In this document: positions 1 to 10,163 of the stretch, in pieces | Numbering within the stretch: the stretch's first letter is position 1 | Layout of the letters: the number at the start of each line of letters is the position of its first letter | Source: an uncultured Clostridia bacterium | GTDB lineage: Bacteria; Bacillota; Clostridia; Christensenellales; Borkfalkiaceae | DNA: 64,000 nucleotides | Assembly: GCA_947625605.1 (NCBI GenBank) | Contig: CANQOY010000003.1 | Location: forward strand, 1 to 64,000 | Direction: 5' to 3' | Program-made: the position numbers and the translations under genes | The notes under the pieces: model-generated | The model's input: only the letters and a program-made list of their open reading frames with translations | Database searches by the model: none | Told to the model about the DNA's origin: nothing

Positions 1-2
1 CA

Positions 3-464
3 GACGAGAGCTGCGGAAAGTGCACGCCCTGTCGGATCGGCACCAAGCGCCTTCTCGACCTGCTCACCAAGATCACCGAGGGCAAGGGCACCGAGGAAGA
101 TCTCGAAAAGATCCGCGACCTTGCGGAACACATGAAGGCCTCCTCCCTCTGCGCGCTCGGCCAGAGCGCGCCCAACCCCGTCCTCTCCACCCTTCACCAC
201 TTCAAGGACGAGTACGAGGATCATATCCGGAACCACCACTGCACGGCGGGCGTCTGCAAGGCCCTGTTGACCTATGTCATCGACAGGGAGAAGTGCATCG
301 GCTGCGGCCTCTGCGCGCGCAACTGCCCCGTCTCCGCCATCGCGCGGACGGACTACACCGCCCCCGGCCACAAGCTCGCGTCGTTTGCGATCGACCCCGA
401 AAAGTGCATCAAGTGCGGCGTGTGCATGGGCAACTGCAAATTCAAAGCAGTCGAGAGAAAGTGA
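3..464 (+). CDS. hndC: NAD(P)-linked [FeFe] hydrogenase, NuoF-like flavoprotein subunit (partial, C-terminus)
   Basis: This is the C-terminal part of a NuoF/HndC-type subunit that passes electrons between NAD(P)H and the catalytic hydrogenase subunit. The N-terminal NAD/FMN domains lie off the left edge. The visible 153 residues start with the [10 protein letters not shown] motif that binds the [4Fe-4S] cluster beside FMN. A helical stretch follows, then a C-terminal ferredoxin domain with two cluster motifs ([12 protein letters not shown] and [11 protein letters not shown]). The stop lies 10 nt before the next ATG, so the two genes are almost certainly co-transcribed. The family is clear; the exact subunit name is inferred from gene order and could equally be HydB. 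Confidence 0.9.
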   Translation, partial: DESCGKCTPCRIGTKRLLDLLTKITEGKGTEEDLEKIRDLAEHMKASSLCALGQSAPNPVLSTLHHFKDEYEDHIRNHHCTAGVCKALLTYVIDREKCIGCGLCARNCPVSAIARTDYTAPGHKLASFAIDPEKCIKCGVCMGNCKFKAVERK

Positions 465-474
465 GGTAAGACGA

Positions 475-2199
475 ATGGCTAATATGGTAAATCTGAAAAT
501 CAATCATATCCCCGTAACCGTACCCGAGGGAACGAGCATTCTCGAAGCGGCGCGCGCCGCACATGTCGAGATCCCCACCCTCTGTTATCTGAAAGACGTC
601 GCCTGCGTCGGCTCTTGCAGAATGTGCCTCGTCGAGGCAACGGGTGCGCGCGGCCTCGTGGCGGCGTGCGTCTACCCCGTCGCCGAGGGCATGGAGGTGC
701 TCACCAACACCCCCAAGTGCAGGAAGAGCAGAAAGGTCACGCTCGAACTCCTGCTCTCCCGCCACAAGAAGAAGTGCCTCTCCTGCGAGCGCGCGGGGAA
801 CTGCGAACTGCAACGCCTTTCCATTGAGTACAATGCGGATGAAGACCGCTTCGAGGGGGAGCATGCCTTAAATCCCCTCGACGACAGCAACCCCTGCGTC
901 GTGCGCGACAACGACAAGTGCATCAACTGCATGCGCTGCGTTGCGGCGTGCAAGAAGCAGCATGTGGGCGCGATCGGGCCCATCGGAAGAGGGTTCGGCG
1001 TGCACGTCGGGAGTGCGGGAGGCGTTGAGCTCAAAGATTCCTCCTGCGTGGGCTGCGGGCAATGCGTCGTGGCCTGCCCCGTGGGTGCGCTCACGGTGAA
1101 GTCCAACATTGCGGAAGTCCGCGCCGCGCTCGACGATCCCGAGAAAAAGGTCGTGTTCTTCACGGCGCCCTCCGTCCGCGCGACGCTCGGCGAGGCCTTC
1201 GGGCTTCCCGTCGGCACCAATGTCGAGGGCAAGATGGTTGCCGCCATCCGCCGCCTCGGCGACTGCGAAGTGTTCAACATGGACGTCACGGCCGACCTCA
1301 CCATCATGGAGGAGGCGACCGAGCTTCTGAGCCGTATCCAGACGGGCGGAACGCTCCCCATGTTCACCTCCTGCTGTCCCGGGTGGGTCCGCTTCGTGGA
1401 GCAGACGCACCCCGAGCTCATCCCCCATCTCTCCACCTGCAAGTCTCCGCAGGAGATGTTCGGCGGCGTGCTCAAAACGTACTACTGCGAGAAGAACGGC
1501 ATCGACCCGAAGAACCTCTTCGTCGTCTCCGTCATCCCTTGCAGCGCGAAGAAGTTCGAGTGCAAGCGCCCCGAGATGAAGGGAGAGGTGGACGTGGCCC
1601 TCACCACGCGCGAGCTGGCCGCCATGATCAAGACGGCGGGCATCCAATTCAACCTGCTCCCGGACGAGAACTTCGACGATCCGTTTGCCACCTGCTCCGG
1701 CGGCGGCACGATCTTCGGCGCGACGGGCGGCGTCATGGAGGCGGCCCTCCGCGTTGCGGCCAAGGCGCTCGACGGCGACTTCAAGGTCGTGGACTTCCCC
1801 GAAGTGCGCGGCGTTACCCCCATCAAGGAGGCGACTTACAGCGTCGCGGGGAGAACGGTGCGCGTCGCGGTGGCGAGCGGCCTCGAAAACGCCGAGACGC
1901 TCATCCGCTCCATCCAATCGGGCGAAAAGCAGTATGATTTCGTCGAGATCATGGCCTGCCCGGGCGGCTGCGTGAACGGCGGCGGTCAGCCCACCCTTCC
2001 CGACAGCGTCCGCAACAACGTGGCCCTGCGGGACGAGCGCGCCAAGGCTCTGTACGCGAGCGACGGCAAAAACGCACTCCGCGCCTCCGACGAGTCCCCC
2101 GTGATCGAGACGCTGTATGCGGACTACTTCGGCAGCCCCAACAGCCACAGGGCGCACGAGGTGCTGCACACCTCCTACAAGGCCAACCCGAGAATTTAA
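475..2199 (+). CDS. hndD: [FeFe] hydrogenase catalytic subunit, HndD/HydA type
   Basis: Catalytic subunit of a cytoplasmic multimeric [FeFe] hydrogenase (574 aa) that makes or consumes H2 with electrons from NAD(P)H and possibly ferredoxin. Domains in order: an N-terminal [2Fe-2S] domain (about 1-80), a His-Cys [4Fe-4S] motif (RHKKKCLSC, near 100), two ferredoxin-type [4Fe-4S] clusters (about 145-205) and the H-cluster domain. The three H-cluster signatures are present: TSCCPGW, PCSAKKFE and ACPGGCVNGGGQP. The start at 475 has a GTGAGGTAAG ribosome site and is followed by a second in-frame ATG three codons later. A strong terminator follows directly. This suggests fermentative metabolism with redox balancing through H2. 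Confidence 0.96.
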   Translation: MANMVNLKINHIPVTVPEGTSILEAARAAHVEIPTLCYLKDVACVGSCRMCLVEATGARGLVAACVYPVAEGMEVLTNTPKCRKSRKVTLELLLSRHKKKCLSCERAGNCELQRLSIEYNADEDRFEGEHALNPLDDSNPCVVRDNDKCINCMRCVAACKKQHVGAIGPIGRGFGVHVGSAGGVELKDSSCVGCGQCVVACPVGALTVKSNIAEVRAALDDPEKKVVFFTAPSVRATLGEAFGLPVGTNVEGKMVAAIRRLGDCEVFNMDVTADLTIMEEATELLSRIQTGGTLPMFTSCCPGWVRFVEQTHPELIPHLSTCKSPQEMFGGVLKTYYCEKNGIDPKNLFVVSVIPCSAKKFECKRPEMKGEVDVALTTRELAAMIKTAGIQFNLLPDENFDDPFATCSGGGTIFGATGGVMEAALRVAAKALDGDFKVVDFPEVRGVTPIKEATYSVAGRTVRVAVASGLENAETLIRSIQSGEKQYDFVEIMACPGGCVNGGGQPTLPDSVRNNVALRDERAKALYASDGKNALRASDESPVIETLYADYFGSPNSHRAHEVLHTSYKANPRI

Positions 2200-2211
2200 G
2201 CCAAAAAATCG

Positions 2212-2241
2212 TATCCCCGCCAAACGGCGGGGATATTTTTT
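2212..2241 (+). terminator. Rho-independent terminator of the hydrogenase operon
   Basis: A ten-bp perfect stem TATCCCCGCC/GGCGGGGATA with a 4-nt loop is followed by six T residues, 13 nt after the hydrogenase stop. Confidence 0.93.
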
Positions 2242-2429
2242 GTCTAAAAACACGTTGAAACTGCCCCCTTTGAAGGGTGGAGCGGCGCAATTCTTGCTCA
2301 ACAGTGCAGTGCACTGTGAGCCGCGCCGCGACAGGAGGCGTGGCTTCGCCGACGGCATTACGGCGGTCCCTGCCGCCGTAATCGAGCTCCGCCGTTTACG
2401 GCGGTGGTGGGGGTTGTCCCTGTCATCAT

Positions 2430-2545
2430 AGACGGTGAGGGGGTGTCATTCTGATCGTCATGTTGAGCGAAGTCGAAACATCACCTTATTTATCATGCGG
2501 CTACCCTTCAACGGGGCTCAGGGTGACGTAATTTAGAACAAACCC
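2430..2545. repeat. Dispersed intergenic repeat, family A (copy 1)
   Basis: This gene-free stretch contains CATGTTGAGCGAAGTCGAAA and CCCTTCAACGGGGCTCAGGG. Their reverse complements recur with few changes near 51695-51835, including the neighbouring GTGAGGGGGT segment. The units are short inverted repeats of the TTCGACTTCGCTCA type seen between genes in many bacteria. No ORF here has coding character. Confidence 0.75.
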
Positions 2546-2589
2546 CCACCTGTCGCGGCTTTGCCGCGCCACCCGCCCCCTTGAAAAGG

Positions 2590-2960
2590 GGGCAGGTCTT
2601 TCCGTAGCCTTACCTACCCCGTCTCTTCCCGTCATTCCGCCCCGCTTTGTCTCTTCCTGTCATTCCGACGACCGAGCCTGCGAGGGAGGAGAGAATCCCC
2701 TGATACGAAGTCCGTCCCTACCCCCTCCTTGGGGAGGGGGATCAAGGGGGTGGGGGATACTATTCCCCACCTCAGTCTCGCTCCGCTCGCCAGCTCCTCC
2801 CAAGGGAGGCGCTTTTTGCCTTGTCTGCTCCCTCAACGACCAAGGGGATACACTCGCCCGCTCCGCGGATACTTCGCCCTTGCGGGCTCGTGCTGTCCTT
2901 GGACAACGATAAGAACGTGCGGGCGGGGCGGTATGACAGGAAACCATGCCCCGCCCCTCC
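2590..2960. repeat. Dispersed intergenic repeat, family B (copy 1)
   Basis: Two long segments are near-identical in reverse complement to 31200-31520. One carries TGCGAGGGAGGAGAGAATCC and the other GACAACGATAAGAACGTGCG. The second shared block is about 105 nt with only scattered mismatches. The ORFs called here (for example 2660-2947) are by-products of the repeat. Together with family A it fills most of the gap between the hydrogenase operon and the ABC transporter. Confidence 0.8.
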
Positions 2961-3076
2961 TGTCAGTCTCTACCTGCCTCTCTTGAAAAGTGGAGCGGCG
3001 TATGCCGTACAAACGCTTGACTTTTTCCCAAAAAAGATTAAACTTGTACTCGATTCCTGCGCTTTGGAGGGCATTC

Positions 3077-5809
3077 ATGCTGGAAGTCAGACATGTGACA
3101 AAGATCTACCGCGAAAAGGGCGGGGCGCAGACGCAAGCGCTCAAAGACGTAAATATCAAATTCCCCGAAAGAGGGCTCGTATTCCTGCTCGGGAAGTCGG
3201 GCTCGGGCAAGAGCACCCTGCTCAACCTCATCGGCGGGCTGGACGCGCCCACCGAGGGCGAGATCGCGATCATGGGTAAGAGCTCCGCGACCTTTTCGGG
3301 CAGAGACTTCGATTCCTACCGCAATACGTTCATCGGCTTCGTCTTTCAGGATTACGATCTCCTCAATGAGTTCTCCGTCGAAGAGAACGTGGCCATCGCG
3401 CTCGAATTGCAACATCAGAAGAACGCGCGCGAACGGGTCGGGCAAATTCTGCGCGAAGTGGACCTTGCGGACTTTGCGGCGCGCAAGCCGAACACGCTCT
3501 CGGGCGGACAGAAACAGCGCGTCGCCATTGCCCGCGCCCTCGTCAAGGATCCCAAGATCATCCTCGCCGACGAACCGACGGGCGCGCTCGATTCGGATAC
3601 GGGCGAGCAGATCTTCTCTCTGCTCAAACATTTTTCCGAGGATCGCCTCGTCATCGTCGTCTCCCACGACAGGGAGTCCGCCGAAACCTATGGGGACCGC
3701 ATCATCGAACTCAAAGACGGCCGCGTCGTCTCGGATACCACAAATAATCCCGCTTGCGGCGGGCAGGAGCCCGAAACGGAGCGGCTTTCTGAGGGTGCAC
3801 CCTCGGACATGCCCCCCGCCTCGGCGGTGGAAGGCGGCGGAGAGGTCCAACTCATCCGCTCCCATCTCTCGGCGGCGAGAGCGCTCAAAATGGGGGCCTC
3901 GGGCCTGCGGTTGAAGCCGTTCCGCCTGATCCTCACCATCCTGCTCTCCGTGGTCGCCTTTGCGGTGTTCGGCCTGTTCTCCACCCTCATGATCTACGAC
4001 GGCGAGACCGTTCTGCGCAGGTCCATCTCAAACTCCGACGCCGAGCGCGTCGTCGTCGAAAAGCGCTATGCGTACCGCGACCACACCGCGGGGCACCCCG
4101 AAAACGGCGAGGGCGCGGCGCGCTTCACGCCCGAAGAGGTCGCCGCGTTCGGGGAGGAGGCCATCGGCGCCTATTCGATGATCATCCGCGCCGACGGGAT
4201 CGACATCGAGCACGCGCTCTCCAATTACTATTATCCGCTGATCAACTGCGTCGCCGAGCTCCCCGCGGGCCATCCGCTCGAACGGGGCCTTCTTGCGGGG
4301 CGGCTTCCCGAGGCCGCCGACGAAATTGCGGTGAGTTCTTACTTCCTCGAATGCGCGAAGGCCTCAACCTATACCCCCTGCGACGGCGACGGCTCTCCCT
4401 TGCCCGCGCGCACGATCGCGGCGGCGCAGGACCTCTTTTCTGACTACCTATCCACGGACATGGGTCCCCTGAAAGTGTGCGGCGTCTTTGACAGCGGGGA
4501 GATCCCGCCGAAGTTCGACGGGCTGAAAGACCTCGACGCGGGGCGCGATCCCGAACTGCTCGACGCGTTCTCTTCGCACATGGCGGAAAGTTTGAGCTAT
4601 GTCGCCTACGTCTCGGAAGCGTTTATAGAGGCGCACCTCGTGGACGGCGGGGCGGAGGGGCCCATCTTCCAAAGGGGCGGCTACCGCTTCTGCTTCCCCT
4701 CCGAGAGCGGGAGCGGGAACATCGTCACCGCCGTCTCCGTCGCCGTCTATCAGAAAAAGTATGAAGAACGGCTCCCCATTTTCTATATGGAAGAGGGAAC
4801 GGAGCAGCTTCGCGACAACCAGATCATTGTCAAATTCGATTTTCTCGAAAGCATTTATATGGACCGCTACGACAGCGCTCCCGACGGCGCCTATGAGGCG
4901 TTTCGGGAGGCGGCCATTCCCTTTTATGCGGAAATGGAGCGGAGCGATGCGGGCGATTGGCGGTTCGTTGACCCCGAGCCCGACGGCAAAGCGGAGCTGT
5001 ACAACCAAAATCTTCCCGTATGGCTCGAATACATGCGGTCGCACCCCCTCTCGCTGCGCGTGGAGACGACGACAAGCGAGAGCGATACGCAAGTCCCCTA
5101 CGGCGAGTTCGAGATCGCAGGCGTGTACTTCAACGCCGTCGATGAGCCGAACAGCGATGGATTTTTCTGCACGCAGCGCATCTATCAGAGCACGATGAGC
5201 GCCATAACCTACGACGAGGAGACGAAGTACGTTCCCGAAGAGAACGCCGTGTACGACCGCGTGTTCTTCTCTCCCGACGATGCCGCCGCGCTCCGCTTCG
5301 CGTGCAAAATGTTCGGGAAAACCGACCCGGCTACCGACGTCCGCTATGTGATCAGCAGCGCGGTCGCGGAGGACGTTTCGCAGGCGAACTCGCTCATCGA
5401 GAGCACGTCGCCCATTTTGCTCGGCGTCGGGCTGGGGCTCGCGGCCTTCTCGGCGCTCCTCCTCTTCAACTTTATTTCCGTGAGCATCGGCAACAAGAAG
5501 CGGCAGATCGGCATTCTGCGCGCGCTGGGCGCACGGGGGAGCGACGTATTCAAGATCTTCTCCGCCGAAGCGGGCATCATCGCGGGGATCTGCACCGTCC
5601 TCGCCGTGGTCGGGAGCGCCGTCGCCACCGTCGCGCTCAACGATCTGCTCGTTTCGACGACGGGCTCGCTCGCAAGCCCCTTTGTGTTCGGGATCTACTC
5701 CGTCCTCGCCATGGTCGCGCTCGCGCTGGTCGTGGCCTTCCTCGGCACCTTTATCCCCGTCTATCTGACGGCGCGAAAGAAGCCTGCGGAGAGCATCCGC
5801 GCCCTGTAA
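3077..5809 (+). CDS. MacB-like ABC transporter: fused ATPase and FtsX-type permease
   Basis: A 910-residue fusion of an ABC ATPase and a FtsX/MacB permease, probably exporting a peptide or lipid or acting as a mechanotransmitter at the membrane. The ATPase occupies about 1-225, with Walker A GKSGSGKS, signature LSGGQKQR, Walker [13 protein letters not shown] and H-loop VSHD. One membrane segment follows near residue 315 ([18 protein letters not shown]). A large extracytoplasmic domain of about 450 residues comes next, then a C-terminal FtsX domain with three membrane helices. The start at 3077 is preceded by TTGGAGGG. No histidine kinase or partner lipoprotein is adjacent, so the substrate is unknown. 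Confidence 0.9.
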   Translation: MLEVRHVTKIYREKGGAQTQALKDVNIKFPERGLVFLLGKSGSGKSTLLNLIGGLDAPTEGEIAIMGKSSATFSGRDFDSYRNTFIGFVFQDYDLLNEFSVEENVAIALELQHQKNARERVGQILREVDLADFAARKPNTLSGGQKQRVAIARALVKDPKIILADEPTGALDSDTGEQIFSLLKHFSEDRLVIVVSHDRESAETYGDRIIELKDGRVVSDTTNNPACGGQEPETERLSEGAPSDMPPASAVEGGGEVQLIRSHLSAARALKMGASGLRLKPFRLILTILLSVVAFAVFGLFSTLMIYDGETVLRRSISNSDAERVVVEKRYAYRDHTAGHPENGEGAARFTPEEVAAFGEEAIGAYSMIIRADGIDIEHALSNYYYPLINCVAELPAGHPLERGLLAGRLPEAADEIAVSSYFLECAKASTYTPCDGDGSPLPARTIAAAQDLFSDYLSTDMGPLKVCGVFDSGEIPPKFDGLKDLDAGRDPELLDAFSSHMAESLSYVAYVSEAFIEAHLVDGGAEGPIFQRGGYRFCFPSESGSGNIVTAVSVAVYQKKYEERLPIFYMEEGTEQLRDNQIIVKFDFLESIYMDRYDSAPDGAYEAFREAAIPFYAEMERSDAGDWRFVDPEPDGKAELYNQNLPVWLEYMRSHPLSLRVETTTSESDTQVPYGEFEIAGVYFNAVDEPNSDGFFCTQRIYQSTMSAITYDEETKYVPEENAVYDRVFFSPDDAAALRFACKMFGKTDPATDVRYVISSAVAEDVSQANSLIESTSPILLGVGLGLAAFSALLLFNFISVSIGNKKRQIGILRALGARGSDVFKIFSAEAGIIAGICTVLAVVGSAVATVALNDLLVSTTGSLASPFVFGIYSVLAMVALALVVAFLGTFIPVYLTARKKPAESIRAL
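4455..4463 (+). repeat. CGGACATGG motif, inside the ABC transporter gene
   Basis: Exact copy followed by GTCCCC; read as TDMG. Confidence 0.7.
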
Positions 5810-5822
5810 CGCCCCATGTACG

Positions 5823-5848
5823 GCCCGCCCCATCGGAGCGGGCTTTTT
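5823..5848 (+). terminator. Terminator after the ABC transporter
   Basis: A GC-rich hairpin (GCCCGC...GCGGGC) followed by CTTTTT lies 14 nt after the stop. Confidence 0.8.
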
Positions 5849-5898
5849 CGTTGAAAAACCCGCCCGTCTGCAAATTTGAACAAAAAGCGCGTTTCTTG

Positions 5899-5927
5899 TT
5901 GCTATTTTCATGAAAGTGTGATAAAAT
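5899..5927 (+). promoter_or_regulatory. Sigma-A promoter of the flippase-like gene
   Basis: TTGCTA, 17-nt spacer, TAAAAT; the start codon follows 18 nt after the -10 box. Confidence 0.75.
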
Positions 5928-5945
5928 AAGTAACGGAAGTTTTTT

Positions 5946-7286
5946 ATGGACGACGAAATGCACGAAAAACTGCAAAACGATGCGCCTTCCGAGGAGGAGG
6001 AAAAGACCCCCACCATGCCCGCGGACGAAACCGGCAAGACGGAAAACGGGCATACCATGGACGAGGATGCGGCGTCGGAAAATGCCGCTCCCGCCGTGCA
6101 GAAAGGAGACGATTTTTCCGACCTCGCCGAGGAAGCCGCGGCGAAACAGAGGCAGGAAGAGCGGCGGAAAAAGCGGAAGTGGTGGATCCAGACCGCTTTT
6201 CTCCTCGTGCTCATCGGCGCTTCCATCGGCATCCTCTTCCCCATCACGAACAGCCTGACCGACGAGGGAACGCGCGGATTCGTCGATATGTTGCGCGGCG
6301 CGAGCCTGCCCTACTTCTTCTTGCTCTTGGGCGTCTTTTTCCTCTACATCCTCACCGAGAGCTTCCAATATTCCTATATCTTAAAGACGTCTACGGGCAA
6401 ATTCCGCCTGCGCAACTCTGTGAAGGTGGCCCTGCTCGGGAAATATTACGATGCGGTGACCCCGCTTGGCACGGGCGGACAGCCTTTCCAGATCATCTAT
6501 CTCCACAAAAAGGACATCCCAAAGGGCGTGGCGACGGCCGTTCCCCTCGTGAAGTACACCTTTTCAACGTTCGCAAAGGGCCTGCTCTCCGTCGTGTTCT
6601 TCTCGCTCGCCTTCACCGTACTGCCCGCCGCGGTGACGCATGACGCGGGATTTACGGCAGTCTATGCGCTCGCATGGGTCTCCATGATCGTCAACATGCT
6701 CATCCCCGCGATCATGATCTTCGGCTCGCTCTTCCCGCGGGCGGGGAAAAAGCTCGTGATGCGCATCATCGCCCTCCTCGCCAAGCTGCACATCGTCAAG
6801 CGCAAATACAAGGTGACGAAGAAGTATGTGGGCGAGATGGGCGAATACCGCCGCTCGCTCAAAGAGATCTTGAAGAGGTGGTGGATCGTCATTCCCCTCT
6901 TCCTCATCTGCCTCGTGACGGCGCTCATCAACTTCTCCATCCCTTTCTTTACGGCGACGGCGCTCGCCAACACCGCGCCCACCTGGGACCTCTGGGCGCA
7001 GATGTACTGCGGCGGCCTCCTCGCGTACTACGCCGCCTCCCTCCTCCCCACCCCGGGCAATTCGGGCGGCATCGAGCTCACCTCGGGCCTCGTGTTTGCC
7101 TCCGTGCTCAACTTTGTTGAGGGCGGCGCGGCCGGCGCCGTGAGTGCGTGGATCATCCTCGCTTGGCGCTTCCTCACCTACTATGTGTACATCTTCACGG
7201 GGATCGGACTGAATATCTTCGAGATCATCCGCGGCGCGGTCAGGAACCGCCGCGCTGCCGCCGCCTCGCGCAGAGGCCCCAACTGA
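5946..7286 (+). CDS. Lysylphosphatidylglycerol synthase TM-region-like flippase protein (PF03706 type)
   Basis: A 446-residue polytopic membrane protein of the family that includes the flippase half of MprF. An acidic, disordered cytoplasmic N-terminus (about 1-75) is followed by roughly eight hydrophobic segments. The family signature FYDAxTPxxTGGQP appears as YYDAVTPLGTGGQPFQ. Members move or bind lipids at the cytoplasmic membrane; without a fused synthetase domain the cargo cannot be named. It stands alone between its own promoter and terminator. The negatively charged N-terminal extension rich in E and D is unusual for the family. Confidence 0.82.
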   Translation: MDDEMHEKLQNDAPSEEEEKTPTMPADETGKTENGHTMDEDAASENAAPAVQKGDDFSDLAEEAAAKQRQEERRKKRKWWIQTAFLLVLIGASIGILFPITNSLTDEGTRGFVDMLRGASLPYFFLLLGVFFLYILTESFQYSYILKTSTGKFRLRNSVKVALLGKYYDAVTPLGTGGQPFQIIYLHKKDIPKGVATAVPLVKYTFSTFAKGLLSVVFFSLAFTVLPAAVTHDAGFTAVYALAWVSMIVNMLIPAIMIFGSLFPRAGKKLVMRIIALLAKLHIVKRKYKVTKKYVGEMGEYRRSLKEILKRWWIVIPLFLICLVTALINFSIPFFTATALANTAPTWDLWAQMYCGGLLAYYAASLLPTPGNSGGIELTSGLVFASVLNFVEGGAAGAVSAWIILAWRFLTYYVYIFTGIGLNIFEIIRGAVRNRRAAAASRRGPN

Positions 7287-7308
7287 TTTGAAACTGATTT
7301 GATAGACA

Positions 7309-7347
7309 ACGAGCCTGCCGCAGATTGCGGCAGGCTCGTTCCTTTTT
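7309..7347. terminator. Terminator between convergent flippase-like gene and feo operon
   Basis: A 14-bp perfect stem ACGAGCCTGCCGCA/TGCGGCAGGCTCGT with loop GAT is followed by TCCTTTTT on the plus strand. Confidence 0.88.
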
Positions 7348-7357
7348 CCCTTGATCC

Positions 7358-7540
7358 TTACTTTTTGCGGGCGGGCTGTTCCTCTTTCCGGCAGCTCTTG
7401 CAGCAGCCGCAGGAGGCGCAGTCGCCGCACCCGCAGGAGGTCTTTCCCTGCTTCTTGCGCACGACGGAGAACGCGATCACACCGATGACGAACGCCGCCG
7501 CCGCGATGATGATGAGGATTTCCCACCAGCTCATATTCAC
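7358..7540 (-). CDS. FeoB-associated Cys-rich membrane protein
   Basis: A 60-residue protein with one N-terminal membrane helix (WEILIIIAAAAFVIGVIAF) and a cytoplasmic tail rich in cysteine (CGCGDCASCGCCKSC) that could hold a metal. Small proteins of this build are encoded after feoB in many clostridia (FeoB-associated Cys-rich family). Its ATG overlaps the feoB stop, so it is translated with the iron transporter. A role as an iron-handling partner at the transporter exit is inferred from this context. Confidence 0.88.
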   Translation of the reverse strand: MNMSWWEILIIIAAAAFVIGVIAFSVVRKKQGKTSCGCGDCASCGCCKSCRKEEQPARKK

Positions 7541-9900
7541 TCCTTTGTGTCGCTCGCGGCGACCTCTTTTTGCACTTCACTCTCGGACATGGCCCCCTCG
7601 TTTTGCTTCACGGGGTGCTTTTTATTCCAGAACACGATCCCGACGGCAGCCGCCGCAACGAGCGCGGCGAAGATGAATACCGTCCACCACCAGCTCCCGA
7701 TGAGATAGATCGCCGAAGAGACCAGATAGGAGGTCACGATCCAGAAGAGGAGCGTCCACTTGAACTTGCCCTCGGGCAGTTCCGCCCGCGCCGTGGCGCA
7801 AGCCGCGAAGCAGGGAATCGTCGTCATGTTGAAGGCGATGAAGGCGATGAGCGCGGGGATCGTGATGCCCGTACGGGAGATCATGGTGACCGCTTCGAGA
7901 ATGCCCTCTTCGGTGGCGATGTATTGCCCCGCCACGCAGGCCGCAAGGGTGCCGAACGTTGCGATAACGTTCTCCTTCGCGACGAGCCCCGTGATGGCGG
8001 CGACGGCGAATACCCATCCGAACGCTTGAAGCTGCGAGCCGAAGCCGAGCGGCGTGAAGAGCGGCTGGATCAGCATGCCGATGGAGCCTAAAATGCTCTG
8101 GTCCGCATGGAGATTCGCAAGGATGATCTCCCCCTCATATTCGATCTCCTCGGGCAAAAAGTGCCAATTCCACGAGAAGTTGGAGAGGAACCAAATGACG
8201 ATGGTCGAGGCGAAGATGATCGTGAACGCCTTCTTGACGAAGTGCTTCGTCTTATCCCAAAGGTGGATCATCAGGCCCTTGAAGAGCGGGGCATGGTAGG
8301 CGGGGAGCTCCATGATGAAAGGCGGAACGTCCCCGCGCATCGTCGTATTGCGCATGAGGATGACGCAGACGATGGCGGTCACGATGCCGACGAGATACAT
8401 TCCGTAGGTGATGAGGTCGGCATTCCCCACCCCGAAGTAGGAGACGATCCCGCCCGCGATCGCGGTGAGAATGGGCAGTTTTGCGCCGCACGAGAACATG
8501 GGGATGACGCGGATGGTCGCCGTTCTCTCCTTGTCGTCGGCGAGGGTACGGGTGTTGATCATGGCGGGCAGCGAGCATCCGAAGCCCATGATCATCGGCA
8601 TGAACGCCCTGCCAGAGAGCCCGAACTTGCGGAAGATGCGATCCATGATGAAGGCGACGCGCGCCATGTAGCCCGAATCTTCGAGAATGGAGAAGAACAA
8701 AAACAGCGTCAAGATCTGCGGCAGGAAGCCGAGCACGGCGGAAAGTCCGCCCCAGATGCCGTCTCCCACAAAGCTGCCGACCCAGAGCGGCGCGTTCTGC
8801 GTGCAGAGGGAGATGAGCTCGCCGACCCAATCCAACAGCCATGTCCATAGATTGGTGAGGATGACGCCCGGGGAGTAGATCGCGCCGTTATAGAAACACG
8901 CAAGGAGGGTCACGCCGGGGTTGGACATATCGTAGCCGAGTTCTTCGAGCGTGGGCAGCGCCTTCCCGCCCAGAGAGGCCCAACCGTTGATGAAGAACAG
9001 ATCCTCCGCGAACGTCAAGTGGAAGATGGCAAAGAGGATGACGAGGAAGATGGGGATCCCGAGCCACTTGTTGGTGAGGATCTTATCCGCTTTGTCGCTC
9101 CGCGAGAGCTTTTCGCTCCGCTCCTTTCTGCGGTAGGCGGAGGAATAATTCGCCGAGATATAGCGGTACCTCGCGTCGGCGACGACCGCTTCGAGGTCGC
9201 TCCCGAACGTATCATCCTTGAAAGTCGCCTTGAATTCGTCCACCATCTTGACGAGCTCGGGGTGCATCTTCACCTCGATCTCATCCATCTCGGCGAGCTT
9301 CACCGCGTGGAAGAGCGGCGCCTCGACCTTTGCGCCTTTGAGGGCGATGTTCACGTCCCGCACGAGGTGCGCGAGCGGCGAATCGTGCAGAACGGTGACT
9401 CCCTCGCGCGGCTTCTTCGCCACAGAGATCGCGCGGTCCATGAGTTCCTTGATCCCCGTTCCTTTGAGGGCGGAGATCGCAACGACGGGGAGCTTGATCT
9501 TCTCCTCCAACTCCTTTGCGTCGATCTGGTCTCCCTGCTTCTCCACCGCGTCCATCATGTTGAGGGCGATGACGACGGGGACGTTGATCTCCATGAGCTG
9601 GGTCGTCAGATAGAGATTGCGCTCCAAATTGGTCGCGTCCACGATATTGATGACGCAGTCCGGCTTCTCATCGAGGATGAAATTCCGCGAGATGACCTCC
9701 TCGGGCGTATAGGGCGAGAGCGAATAGATGCCCGGGAGATCGACGATCTTCACGGGTTCCTCCCCTCTCTTGTACGTTCCCTCGCGCTTATCCACGGTCA
9801 CGCCCGGCCAATTTCCGACGTACGCCGTGGAGCCCGTAAGTAAATTGAACAGTGTGGTCTTGCCGCAGTTGGGGTTGCCTGCGAGCGCAAAATTCATCAT
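7537..9900 (-). CDS. feoB: Ferrous iron transporter FeoB
   Basis: A full-length FeoB (787 aa) that imports Fe(II) across the cytoplasmic membrane. The N-terminal G domain shows G1 GNPNCGKTTLFN, G3 DLPG and G4 NMMD. A linker follows, then the two Gate regions containing conserved GxG- and Cys-bearing helices (PMIMGFGCSLPA, IPMFSCGAKLP). The C-terminal tail is hydrophilic and carries one copy of the dispersed CGGACATGG motif. The start overlaps the feoA stop by an ATGA. It belongs to a four-gene minus-strand operon (feoA-like, feoA, feoB, Cys-rich protein). Confidence 0.97.
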   Translation of the reverse strand: MMNFALAGNPNCGKTTLFNLLTGSTAYVGNWPGVTVDKREGTYKRGEEPVKIVDLPGIYSLSPYTPEEVISRNFILDEKPDCVINIVDATNLERNLYLTTQLMEINVPVVIALNMMDAVEKQGDQIDAKELEEKIKLPVVAISALKGTGIKELMDRAISVAKKPREGVTVLHDSPLAHLVRDVNIALKGAKVEAPLFHAVKLAEMDEIEVKMHPELVKMVDEFKATFKDDTFGSDLEAVVADARYRYISANYSSAYRRKERSEKLSRSDKADKILTNKWLGIPIFLVILFAIFHLTFAEDLFFINGWASLGGKALPTLEELGYDMSNPGVTLLACFYNGAIYSPGVILTNLWTWLLDWVGELISLCTQNAPLWVGSFVGDGIWGGLSAVLGFLPQILTLFLFFSILEDSGYMARVAFIMDRIFRKFGLSGRAFMPMIMGFGCSLPAMINTRTLADDKERTATIRVIPMFSCGAKLPILTAIAGGIVSYFGVGNADLITYGMYLVGIVTAIVCVILMRNTTMRGDVPPFIMELPAYHAPLFKGLMIHLWDKTKHFVKKAFTIIFASTIVIWFLSNFSWNWHFLPEEIEYEGEIILANLHADQSILGSIGMLIQPLFTPLGFGSQLQAFGWVFAVAAITGLVAKENVIATFGTLAACVAGQYIATEEGILEAVTMISRTGITIPALIAFIAFNMTTIPCFAACATARAELPEGKFKWTLLFWIVTSYLVSSAIYLIGSWWWTVFIFAALVAAAAVGIVFWNKKHPVKQNEGAMSESEVQKEVAASDTKE
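7584..7592 (+). repeat. CGGACATGG motif, 3' end of feoB
   Basis: Exact copy followed by CCCC; antisense to the gene, read as AMSE. Confidence 0.7.
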
Positions 9901-10133
9901 TTCCGCACCTCCATCGTCACAAGTTCGGCCTCCGTCTTTCTGAGCGTGAGCTCATAGCCGCGGATGGTGACCTCGATGGGATCGCCGAGCGGCGCCTTCT
10001 TCCTGAGACGGATCTGCGCACCCGGCGTTACGCCCATGTCGAAGAGCCGACGGCGCAGCCGGCCTTCTCCCGAGACGGACTTCACGACCCCTTCCTCCCC
10101 GAGAGAAAATTCACTGAGCAACTTGTTTACCAT
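9897..10133 (-). CDS. feoA: FeoA, SH3-like iron transport protein
   Basis: A 78-residue FeoA with the typical SH3-like core (GVVKSVSGEGRLRRRLFDMGVTPGAQI). FeoA is a small cytoplasmic partner needed for FeoB-dependent Fe(II) uptake. It overlaps feoB by four bases and follows a second FeoA-like gene by 30 nt. Confidence 0.94.
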   Translation of the reverse strand: MVNKLLSEFSLGEEGVVKSVSGEGRLRRRLFDMGVTPGAQIRLRKKAPLGDPIEVTIRGYELTLRKTEAELVTMEVRK

Positions 10134-10163
10134 ATTCTATGAACCTCCGAATGACAATACGAA